Shown here piece after piece: positions 7,235 to 12,544 of a stretch of DNA of 12,544 nucleotides. Location: contig JAAOZY010000193.1 in NCBI GenBank assembly GCA_012274205.1, forward strand, positions 1 through 12,544, in the 5' to 3' direction. This DNA comes from Betaproteobacteria bacterium (GTDB lineage: Bacteria; Pseudomonadota; Gammaproteobacteria; Burkholderiales; SG8-39). The notes under the pieces were generated by a model that was given only the letters and a program-made list of their open reading frames with translations, was not told the origin of the DNA and did no database searches. Numbering within the stretch: the stretch's first letter is position 1; the number at the start of each line of letters is the position of its first letter. A program made the position numbers and the translations under genes.

Positions 7235-8578
7235 CTATTTGCCGATGCAGAAGCGGGAGAATATTTCTCCCAGCAAGTCATCGGCGGCAAATTCACCGGT
7301 AATGCTGTTGAGCTGCTCCTGCGCCAGGCGCAATTCCTCGGCAAACAGCTCCGGCCGTGCGAACAACTCGCCGGCCTGCTGCGCATGCTGCGCTGCCTGG
7401 CGCAGTGCCGCAAGGTGGCGCTCGCGCGCCATGAACAAGCCCTCCGCGCCCTGCTGCCAGCCGCCGATGGACAGCAGTTCCGCGCGCAGCAAGTCCAGGC
7501 CCGCGCCGGTCCTGGCCGACAGGTGCACATTCGTATATGCCTGATCGCGCTGCACCTGTGGCGGGCTACCGCCCAAGTCGATCTTGTTGTGCACGAATAC
7601 GCGTCTTGCGCCTGGTGGAACGCGTTCCACCAGCGCCAGATCTTCCCTGGTCACGCCGGCGCGCGCGTCGACCAGCAGTAACACGACGTCGGCCTTGCCG
7701 ATTTCGTTCCAGGTGCGTGCGATGCCCAGGCGCTCCACCTCGTCCTGGGTATCGCGCAGCCCTGCGGTATCAACGATATTGAGCGGTACGCCATCGATCT
7801 GTATCGTCTGTCGCACGCTGTCGCGGGTAGTGCCGGGAATGGCGGTGACGATGGCGAGCTCCTCGCCGGCAAGACGATTGAGCAAGCTCGACTTGCCCAC
7901 GTTGGGCTGGCCGGCAAGCACTACCTGCAGGCCCGTGCGCAGCAGGCTGCCCTGGCGGCTTTTCGCCAGCGCGACGTCGATCGCTCCGACCATGCGCGCG
8001 TGCCGCCGCGCGAGCTCGGTCTGCTCCAGTGGATCGAGTTCCTCCTCCGGAAAATCCAGCCGCGCCTCCACCAGCATGCGCAGTTCGATCAGCTGGTGCA
8101 CCAGCTGATCGATTGCGGCCGAAAACTCACCGCGCAGGGAGCGCAGCGCGCAGCGGACCGCGCTCTCGGTCGCGGCTTCGATCAGATCGGCCACGCTCTC
8201 GGCTTGCGCCAGGTCCAGTTTGTCGTTGAGAAACGCGCGCCGGGTGAATTCGCCCGGCTCCGCCAGGCGCACGCCCAGCTCGAGGCAGCGTTGCAGCAGC
8301 ATCTGCATCACCACCGGGCCACCATGGCCCTGCAGCTCGAGCACATCCTCCCCGGTGTAGGAGCGCGGTGCCGGGAAAAACAGCACTATGCCTTGATCGA
8401 TGACCGCGCCATGCGCGTCGCGGAACTCGGCCTTGAACGTTCGCCGCGCGGCCGGGATCTTGCCCAGTAGCGCCTGCGCCAGCGGCGCGAGCCCGCTTCC
8501 GGATATGCGCACCACGCCTATGCCGCCGCGCCCGGGGGCGGTGGCTATTGCCGCAATCGGCTTATCGCGCTGGATCAC
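7235..8578 (-). CDS. mnmE: tRNA uridine-5-carboxymethylaminomethyl modification GTPase MnmE
   Basis: Together with MnmG this GTPase installs the cmnm5 group on wobble U34 of several tRNAs. It has 447 residues, normal length. The N-terminal folate-binding domain opens with IAAIATAPGRGGIGVVRISG (8-27). The inserted G domain shows G1 GQPNVGKSS (223-231), G2 GTTRD (249-253), G3 DTAG (270-273) and G4 NKID (331-334). The C-terminus ends in CIGK, carrying the conserved C-x-x-K cysteine. All key residues are present. The start is GTG at 8578 with AAGG six bases upstream; the protein start agrees with the family. It lies 73 bases downstream of yidC, the usual betaproteobacterial arrangement, and 12 bases before tam. 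mnmG is not in the window. Confidence 0.97.
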   Translation of the reverse strand: MIQRDKPIAAIATAPGRGGIGVVRISGSGLAPLAQALLGKIPAARRTFKAEFRDAHGAVIDQGIVLFFPAPRSYTGEDVLELQGHGGPVVMQMLLQRCLELGVRLAEPGEFTRRAFLNDKLDLAQAESVADLIEAATESAVRCALRSLRGEFSAAIDQLVHQLIELRMLVEARLDFPEEELDPLEQTELARRHARMVGAIDVALAKSRQGSLLRTGLQVVLAGQPNVGKSSLLNRLAGEELAIVTAIPGTTRDSVRQTIQIDGVPLNIVDTAGLRDTQDEVERLGIARTWNEIGKADVVLLLVDARAGVTREDLALVERVPPGARRVFVHNKIDLGGSPPQVQRDQAYTNVHLSARTGAGLDLLRAELLSIGGWQQGAEGLFMARERHLAALRQAAQHAQQAGELFARPELFAEELRLAQEQLNSITGEFAADDLLGEIFSRFCIGK

Positions 8579-8615
8579 GGGCCGCCTTTCCGAGACGCCG
8601 TTGTTGAAAGCAGTT

Positions 8616-8639
8616 CCGCGCCGGCCGGGGCTGGCGCGG
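8616..8639. other. GC-rich stem-loop in the yidC-mnmE spacer
   Basis: CCGCGCC (8616-8622) and GGCGCGG (8633-8639) form a perfect 7-bp stem around a 10-base loop. No T-run follows on the minus strand, so it is not a standard terminator. It may stabilise or process the mRNA between yidC and mnmE. Confidence 0.4.
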
Positions 8640-8642
8640 GCA

Positions 8643-8660
8643 CACCGCGTGTCAGCGGTG
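8643..8660. other. Stem-loop spanning the yidC stop codon
   Basis: CACCGC (8643-8648) and GCGGTG (8655-8660) form a 6-bp stem whose loop contains the yidC stop codon. With the stem at 8616-8639 it makes two tandem hairpins in the yidC-mnmE junction. Function unknown. Confidence 0.35.
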
Positions 8661-10313
8661 CGCGCGGCCCTTGTCGCCGCCTCCGATCATGCGCGTGATC
8701 TGCCACTGCTGCGCGATCGAGAGAATGTTGTTTACCAGCCAATAGAGCACCAGGCCGGCAGGGAAGAAAAAGAACATCACGCCGAACGCGAACGGCATGA
8801 TCATCATGACTTTCGCCTGCACCGGGTCGGGCGGCACCGGATTGAGCTTGGTCTGGACCAGCATCGACGCCATCATCAGCACCGGCAGCACATAGTAGGG
8901 ATCCTGTGCCGACAGGTCGTGTATCCAAAAATAGAACGGCGCGTGCCGCAACTCGACGCTGGCGAGCAGCACCCAATAAAGGGAAATGAACACCGGGATC
9001 TGCACCACGATCGGCAGGCAGCCGCCCAATGGATTGATTTTCTCGGTCTTGTACAGCTCCATCATCGCCTGGTTGAGGCGCGCGCGATCGTTGCCGTACT
9101 GTTCGCGCAGCTTGGTCATGCGTGGCGTCACCAGTTTCATCTTGGCCATGGACTTGTAGCTCGCCGCCGACAGCGGGAAAAAGGCCGCCTTGATCATTAC
9201 GGTAAGCAGGATGATCGCCACACCCCAGTTCCCCACCCATTTGTGCAGGAACTGCAGCATCCAGAATATCGGCGCGGCAATCACGGTAAGCCAGCCGTAA
9301 TCGACGGTCAGATTCAGCCCTGGGGCGATGTCCTTCAAGGCCTCCTGTTCCTGCGGCCCCGCATACAGGGACACCGTTACGCTGCCGCTGGCCTGCGGCG
9401 CAATTGCCGCCACCGGCAGGATCACGCCGACCGAGAACAGCTTGTCGGGCAGTGGCTTGGCGTAATACTCGCGCGGCGTCCCTTCCTTGGGCAGCCAGGC
9501 GCTGACGAAATAATGCTGCAACATGGCGATCCAGCCGTTGTCGGCAGTCTTGGGGTAACTCGCATTGCCTTTGTCCAGGTCCTTGAACGGAATCTTGTGA
9601 AATTTCTCCTGCTCGGTGTAGATGGCCGAACCGGTGTAGGTATTCACCATCTTCGGATCGCCGGCTGGCGGCGCTTCATCGCGCAGGAACTGGAAGTAGG
9701 CGTGGGCCGACACCGGGACCGACCCTTTATTAATGATTTCATGGGTGATATCGATCACGTAGCTGCCACGACGGAACGTGATGATCTTTTCTGTTTTCAC
9801 CCCCTCGGGGCCAGGGGCCTCGAGCCGCACCTCCAATTTATCCTGCCCCGGTGCAAGCGCATACTCCCTCGCGTCCGCTTTATACAGGGTCTTGTGTGTC
9901 GGCAGGCCGGGGCCGATGAGACCGCTTTCCGCATAGTAGTGATGCGCGGGCGAAAACAGCACGAAGTTCGCATTCTCGTCCAGCGTATCCTTTTGTTTGA
10001 GCAGTTCCAGACGCACGATATCGCCGCCCTGCAAGTCGATATCGGCAACAAAATTGTCGGTCCGGACCGTAAGCTGCTCGTTTTTTGCCTGGGCCGCCTG
10101 GGCCGGCGGAATCGCATCACCGGGCTTTGTCGCGGCAGCCGGTGTCGACTGCGTCGGCACGCTTGGGCTGGGCACGATCGCCTGCGACGCGCTCTGCGTT
10201 GCGCCTTGCACGGTAACCGGAACCGGCGGTCGGTGGTCCTTCTGCCAGGCATCCCAAAGCAGCAGCAGCGAGAACGAAAATACGAAAAACAGAATCAGTC
10301 TTTGTGTATCCAC
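8652..10313 (-). CDS. yidC: Membrane protein insertase YidC
   Basis: This is an inner-membrane insertase that places proteins into the bilayer alone or with SecYEG. It has 553 residues, the usual proteobacterial size. The N-terminal anchor is RLILFFVFSFSLLLLWDAW (5-23). A Pro/Ala/Thr-rich linker (about 28-76) follows, then the large periplasmic beta domain (about 80-340). The conserved five-helix core starts at GNWGVAIILLTVMIKAAFFPLSAASYKSMAKM. Lys375 occupies the positively charged groove position that is Arg366 in E. coli. The cytoplasmic hairpin TPRMTKLREQYGNDRARLNQAMMELYKTEKINPLGGCLP and the helix WIHDLSAQDPYY are family signatures. The start is GTG at 10313, matching the family N-terminus, without a clear ribosome site; it lies 23 bases after yidD and is probably coupled to it. 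A basic C-terminal tail (GGGDKGRAHR) follows the last helix. Confidence 0.97.
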   Translation of the reverse strand: MDTQRLILFFVFSFSLLLLWDAWQKDHRPPVPVTVQGATQSASQAIVPSPSVPTQSTPAAATKPGDAIPPAQAAQAKNEQLTVRTDNFVADIDLQGGDIVRLELLKQKDTLDENANFVLFSPAHHYYAESGLIGPGLPTHKTLYKADAREYALAPGQDKLEVRLEAPGPEGVKTEKIITFRRGSYVIDITHEIINKGSVPVSAHAYFQFLRDEAPPAGDPKMVNTYTGSAIYTEQEKFHKIPFKDLDKGNASYPKTADNGWIAMLQHYFVSAWLPKEGTPREYYAKPLPDKLFSVGVILPVAAIAPQASGSVTVSLYAGPQEQEALKDIAPGLNLTVDYGWLTVIAAPIFWMLQFLHKWVGNWGVAIILLTVMIKAAFFPLSAASYKSMAKMKLVTPRMTKLREQYGNDRARLNQAMMELYKTEKINPLGGCLPIVVQIPVFISLYWVLLASVELRHAPFYFWIHDLSAQDPYYVLPVLMMASMLVQTKLNPVPPDPVQAKVMMIMPFAFGVMFFFFPAGLVLYWLVNNILSIAQQWQITRMIGGGDKGRAHR

Positions 10314-10336
10314 AGGCGTCTAGTGTCTATTTGTAA

Positions 10337-10546
10337 TCAGGGAACAGGATCATAACCGCCGGGATGCCAGGGATGGCAACGTGCGATGCGCTTGAGGGCA
10401 AGCCAGCCGCCGTGGCCGGCACCGTATTTCTCCACCGCTTGCGCGGCGTATTCCGAACAGCTGGGGAAAAAGCGGCAGCTGGGCCCGAGCAGGGGGCTGA
10501 TGCCGTAACGGTACGCTTTGATCAGGACGAGTAGCAAGCGGCTCAT
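10337..10546 (-). CDS. yidD: Membrane protein insertion efficiency factor YidD
   Basis: This is a small membrane-associated protein that helps YidC-dependent insertion. With the ATG at 10546 it has 69 residues. The signature SPLLGPSCRFFPSCSEYA with its two cysteines is present, followed by RCHPWHPGGYDPVP at the C-terminus. The chosen start has GAGGGG a few bases upstream and its ATG overlaps the rnpA stop (ATGA). A longer reading from 10579 would add 11 residues lying inside rnpA and lacks family support. Order rnpA-yidD-yidC is conserved across bacteria. Confidence 0.93.
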   Translation of the reverse strand: MSRLLLVLIKAYRYGISPLLGPSCRFFPSCSEYAAQAVEKYGAGHGGWLALKRIARCHPWHPGGYDPVP

Positions 10547-10908
10547 GCCCGCCCCTCTTCTGTTTCGGTACTGCACCACGGAACCAGCAGCTCCTTGATA
10601 GCGGAACCGTTGGGTGCTTGCCGCTGCGGGTTGCGCGCCCTTACCAGGTAGTCACGCGGCTGCAGGCGATGCTGCAGCAGGCGGAAAGTCTCGCGCGCGA
10701 GGCGCCGGAAGCGGTTGCGGTCCACGGCGCGCGGCCAGGCATGCCTGCCGGCGATTACCCCCAAACGCGGGCCGCTGGCGCTGGGCAGCGAATGCAATTG
10801 CAAGCTGCCGTCGCTGGCGGACCGGCCACGCGCCAGCACTGACGTAATTTGCGCCTTCTGGCGCAGTCTTTGCCCCTTGGGGAAGCCGAACTTGGAGCTC
10901 GACCTCAA
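10543..10908 (-). CDS. rnpA: Ribonuclease P protein component
   Basis: This is the protein cofactor of RNase P, which with the M1 RNA matures tRNA 5' ends. Starting at TTG 10908 it has 121 residues, the normal size. FGFPKGQRLRQKAQITSVLARG is the typical N-terminal strand-helix. RLGVIAGRHAWPRAVDRNRFRRLARETFR contains the RNR motif (R64, N65, R66), and DYLVRARNP is the late conserved strand. TTG is the only start-like codon near the conserved N-terminus, and it overlaps the rpmH stop as TTGA (10905-10908). No good Shine-Dalgarno is visible, which points to coupling with rpmH. The frame is also open upstream through all of rpmH to an ATG at 11076; that longer form is considered unlikely because the mRNA should begin downstream of that codon. 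Confidence 0.9.
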   Translation of the reverse strand: MRSSSKFGFPKGQRLRQKAQITSVLARGRSASDGSLQLHSLPSASGPRLGVIAGRHAWPRAVDRNRFRRLARETFRLLQHRLQPRDYLVRARNPQRQAPNGSAIKELLVPWCSTETEEGRA

Positions 10909-11039
10909 ACGGAAAGGCGGGCGCGACCGCGAGCACGGCGAGCGCGGATAACCGCGCGGCCGCCGCGCGTGCGCATGCGCACTAGAAAACCGTGGGTGCG
11001 TTTCCTGCGAACTACGGAGGGCTGATAGGTGCGCTTCAT
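10905..11039 (-). CDS. rpmH: 50S ribosomal protein L34
   Basis: This is a small basic protein of the large ribosomal subunit. The minus strand encodes 44 residues beginning MKRTYQPSVVRRKRTHGFLV and ending RARRARGRARLSV, an unmistakable L34 of standard length. The ATG at 11039 has a modest AGAG ribosome site. It is the first gene of the rpmH-rnpA-yidD-yidC-mnmE block, divergent from dnaA, with a promoter about 30 bases upstream. Its stop codon overlaps the TTG start of rnpA. It is short and arginine-rich, so length-based gene finding may miss it. Confidence 0.97.
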   Translation of the reverse strand: MKRTYQPSVVRRKRTHGFLVRMRTRGGRAVIRARRARGRARLSV

Positions 11040-11074
11040 CTTGGGGCTCTTTTTTGCTTGCGAAAGAACCCGGC

Positions 11075-11104
11075 ATTTAACCCCAAATAGCTGTTTTCTG
11101 TCAA
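11075..11104 (-). promoter_or_regulatory. rpmH operon promoter
   Basis: The minus strand has a perfect -35 TTGACA (11104-11099), an 18-base spacer and -10 TTAAAT (11080-11075, 4 of 6 matches). Transcription would start near 11068, about 30 bases before the rpmH ATG. The sigma-70 reading fits the known strong promoter at this place in proteobacteria. Confidence 0.7.
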
Positions 11105-11121
11105 CGACATTATGCGGTTCG

Positions 11122-11136
11122 AGGCAATAAATGCCT
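11122..11136. repeat. Inverted repeat between the divergent promoters
   Basis: AGGCA and TGCCT flank ATAAA, directly abutting the DnaA box. It lies upstream of both promoters and could be an operator for a dimeric regulator. Chance is not excluded for 5-bp arms. Confidence 0.3.
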
Positions 11137-11144
11137 GTGGATAA
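11136..11144 (-). promoter_or_regulatory. DnaA box (perfect consensus)
   Basis: TGTGGATAA on the plus strand is the exact complement of TTATCCACA. It overlaps the proposed dnaA -35 element, which fits the well-known autorepression of dnaA. No second close match was found in the dnaA-rpmH spacer, so this spacer alone does not look like a full oriC. Confidence 0.85.
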
Positions 11145-11166
11145 CTTCCCCGCGAAAGGCTAAAAT
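11138..11166 (+). promoter_or_regulatory. dnaA promoter overlapped by the DnaA box
   Basis: -35 TGGATA (11138-11143, 4 of 6), a 17-base spacer and -10 TAAAAT (11161-11166, 5 of 6). The start would be near 11173, giving a leader of about 136 bases before the dnaA ATG. Binding of DnaA at 11136-11144 would block the -35. Confidence 0.6.
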
Positions 11167-11172
11167 ACGCGC

Positions 11173-11285
11173 TAGATTTCGCCTTTAATCCCAAGCTTCC
11201 ATTCATACCGAGAGGCCATTTCAGCCATAGCGAAATGGGCTCAGATTTTGGGGGAGTATGAGGGGATGCGTCCCCTCATTTTTTT
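11173..11285 (+). ncRNA. Candidate structured dnaA leader / short terminated RNA
   Basis: From the predicted start near 11173 to the terminator T-run at 11285 lies a region of about 113 bases with alternative stems. CCATTTC (11216-11222) can pair with GAAATGG (11232-11238). ATTTCGC (11176-11182) can instead pair with GCGAAAT (11230-11236), and the two stems exclude each other. The terminator then follows. This could be an attenuator for dnaA or yield a separate small RNA. No known RNA family is recognised and no convincing leader peptide was found. Confidence 0.4.
11258..11285 (+). terminator. Strong intrinsic terminator inside the dnaA leader
   Basis: ATGAGGGGA (11258-11266) and TCCCCTCAT (11271-11279) form a perfect 9-bp stem with the tetraloop TGCG, followed by T residues through 11285. 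The T-run is on the plus side only, so it acts on rightward transcription, and it lies just 23 bases before the dnaA ATG. No rightward gene ends upstream of it, so its only obvious target is the dnaA transcript itself. Confidence 0.8.
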
Positions 11286-11308
11286 GCAATAAGGTCAAAG
11301 ACAAGGCC

Positions 11309-12544
11309 ATGGAAAGATTCTGGCTTTCCTGCCTGAGCCGTTTGGAAAACGAACTCCCGGCACAGCAGTTCAACACCTGGATCAAGCCGCTCCGATTAGA
11401 CAGCAAGACGCCCTCCGGGCAGGTCGCACTGTTGGCTCCGAACCGCTTCGTCCTCGACTGGATCAAGAACCGCTACCTTGCGCGCATCGAAGCGATGGCG
11501 GCCGAGTATTTTTCCTCGCCCATCCGCGTCAGCCTCGCCATGGCGCAGCCGGATGCTGCGGCCAAAGCCGCGCCGGCGTCGATCACCGAACCCGCGCGCC
11601 GCCGCTCCAGCGGCCATGAAAAAGCTGGTTTGATACCGGAATTCACATTCGACAATTTCGTTATCGGCAAGGCGAACCAGCTGGCCCGCGCGGCGGGGCT
11701 GCAGGTGTCCGAGCACCCGGGCACTTCGTATAACCCGCTTTTCGTATACGGCGGCGTCGGGTTGGGCAAGACCCACCTGATCCACGCAGTGGGCAACAAC
11801 GTGCTCGCGCAACATCCGACCGCAAAAGTGCGCTATCTGCATGCTGCGCAATATATTTCGGACGTGGTACGCGCCTATCATCAGAAGTCGTTCGACGAGT
11901 TCAAGCGCTATTACCATTCACTCGACCTGCTGCTCATCGACGATATCCAGTTCTTCAGCGGCAAGGACCGTACACAAGAAGAATTCTTCTACGCTTTCAA
12001 CGCCCTGATTGAGGCGCACAAGCAGGTGATCATCACCTGCGACACCTACCCCAAGGACATAGACGGCATTGAGGAGAGGCTCAAGTCGCGATTCTCCTGG
12101 GGGCTGTCGGTGGGTATCGAGCCACCCGAACAGGAGATGCGCGTCGCGATCGTACAAAAGAAGGCGGAGGCGATCGCGGTACGCCTGGACGAAGAAGTCG
12201 CGTTCTTTATCGCCAAGCATATCCGCTCCAATGTGCGCGAACTGGAAGGGGCACTGAAAAGCGTCGTTGCGTTTTCCCGATTCAACGGCAAGGACATTTC
12301 ACTCGATCTCGCCAAAGAGGCGCTCAAGGATCTGCTGTCGGTCCAAAACCGGCAGATTTCCATCGACAACATCCAGAAGACGGTGGCTGAATTCTATAAA
12401 ATCAAAATTTCCGACATGCACTCGAAGAAGCGCAGCCGCAATGTCGCGCGGCCGAGGCAGATGGCCATGGCGCTCGCCAAGGAACTCACCCAACACAGCC
12501 TGCCGGACATCGGCGATGCGTTCGGCAACCGCGATCACACGACC
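11309..12544 (+). CDS. dnaA: Chromosomal replication initiator protein DnaA (partial, cut by the right edge)
   Basis: This AAA+ ATPase opens oriC and represses its own gene. The window holds 412 residues; roughly 45 or more C-terminal residues are missing. Domain I (1-78) begins MERFWLSCLSRLENELPAQQFNTWIKPL. Domain II is a short linker (about 79-108). Domain III carries Walker A GGVGLGKTH (148-156), Walker B LLLIDD (207-212), and Arg261 in ERLKSRF, the box VII arginine. Domain IV has SKKRSRNVARPRQMAMALAKELT (372-394) and the start of the DnaA signature, ending FGNRDHTT (405-412). The usual form is FGGRDHTT, so residue 407 is Asn instead of Gly. The ATG at 11309 matches the family N-terminus and has a nearby AAGG. 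An in-frame ATG at 11258 would add 17 residues but lies in the terminator stem and is unlikely. Confidence 0.97.
   Translation, partial: MERFWLSCLSRLENELPAQQFNTWIKPLRLDSKTPSGQVALLAPNRFVLDWIKNRYLARIEAMAAEYFSSPIRVSLAMAQPDAAAKAAPASITEPARRRSSGHEKAGLIPEFTFDNFVIGKANQLARAAGLQVSEHPGTSYNPLFVYGGVGLGKTHLIHAVGNNVLAQHPTAKVRYLHAAQYISDVVRAYHQKSFDEFKRYYHSLDLLLIDDIQFFSGKDRTQEEFFYAFNALIEAHKQVIITCDTYPKDIDGIEERLKSRFSWGLSVGIEPPEQEMRVAIVQKKAEAIAVRLDEEVAFFIAKHIRSNVRELEGALKSVVAFSRFNGKDISLDLAKEALKDLLSVQNRQISIDNIQKTVAEFYKIKISDMHSKKRSRNVARPRQMAMALAKELTQHSLPDIGDAFGNRDHTT

Noticed and set aside
10306..10314. GTATCCACA, one mismatch from a DnaA box, at the yidC start
   Set aside because: Single imperfect site inside a coding start, no cluster around it.
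8400..10355. 651-residue plus-strand open frame opposite yidC and mnmE
   Set aside because: It is antisense to two unmistakable genes. Long open antisense frames are expected in GC-rich DNA, and its translation (His/Arg/Gln-rich) shows no domain.
10543..11076. A 177-residue RnpA that contains rpmH in another frame, as described for Thermus
   Set aside because: The proposed rpmH promoter -10 (11075-11080) overlaps the ATG at 11076, so mRNA starting near 11068 would lack this codon. The extra 56 residues are Arg/Ser/Pro-rich, as expected from reading L34 codons out of frame.
11235..11260. Eight-codon leader peptide (MGSDFGGV) before the terminator
   Set aside because: No ribosome site precedes it and it has no run of a regulatory amino acid; chance is likely.
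11258..11308. Earlier in-frame dnaA start adding 17 residues (MRGCVPSFF...)
   Set aside because: The GGGGGA ribosome-like site is only two bases from the ATG, the codons are the terminator stem and T-run, and DnaA homologues begin at the later Met.
11040..11308. Full replication origin in the dnaA-rpmH spacer
   Set aside because: Only one DnaA box and no clear AT-rich unwinding repeat were found. The origin may lie in the dnaA-dnaN spacer beyond the window.

Overview
The window looks like a chromosomal segment from a GC-rich betaproteobacterium. The supporting points are the order rpmH-rnpA-yidD-yidC-mnmE divergent from dnaA, a GTP-type PEP carboxykinase with a betaproteobacterial-style N-terminus, and branched-chain amino acid type ABC permeases of a form common in that class. 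The genus cannot be assigned. No mobile element, tRNA, rRNA or CRISPR array was seen.

Right end (about 10.3-12.5 kb): the dnaA region. dnaA runs rightward and is cut by the window end. The conserved rpmH-rnpA-yidD-yidC-mnmE block runs leftward. The 269-base divergent spacer holds a promoter for each side, one perfect DnaA box overlapping the dnaA -35 hexamer (an autoregulation layout), and an inverted repeat. It also holds a strong intrinsic terminator inside the dnaA leader, preceded by two mutually exclusive stems. rpmH (44 aa) is easily missed because it is short. The leftward genes are tightly coupled: the rpmH stop overlaps a TTG start of rnpA, and the rnpA stop overlaps the ATG of yidD.

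Middle (4.5-8.6 kb): mnmE is followed by tam (trans-aconitate methyltransferase) and pckG (gluconeogenic PEP carboxykinase). The pckG start region is a perfect 9-bp hairpin with the Shine-Dalgarno sequence in its loop, a candidate translational control element.

Left (1-4.4 kb): a class-III PLP aminotransferase, a TAXI-family periplasmic binding protein, and two LIV-type ABC permeases (LivH-like, and LivM-like cut by the left edge). The TAXI protein lies where a LivJ/LivK-type binding protein would be expected, with no TRAP permease in view, so it may serve the ABC permeases. The aminotransferase next door suggests an amino compound as substrate; that is inference.

All genes except dnaA lie on the minus strand. 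Five minus-strand genes appear to use non-ATG starts (GTG: livM, TAXI gene, mnmE, yidC; TTG: rnpA).
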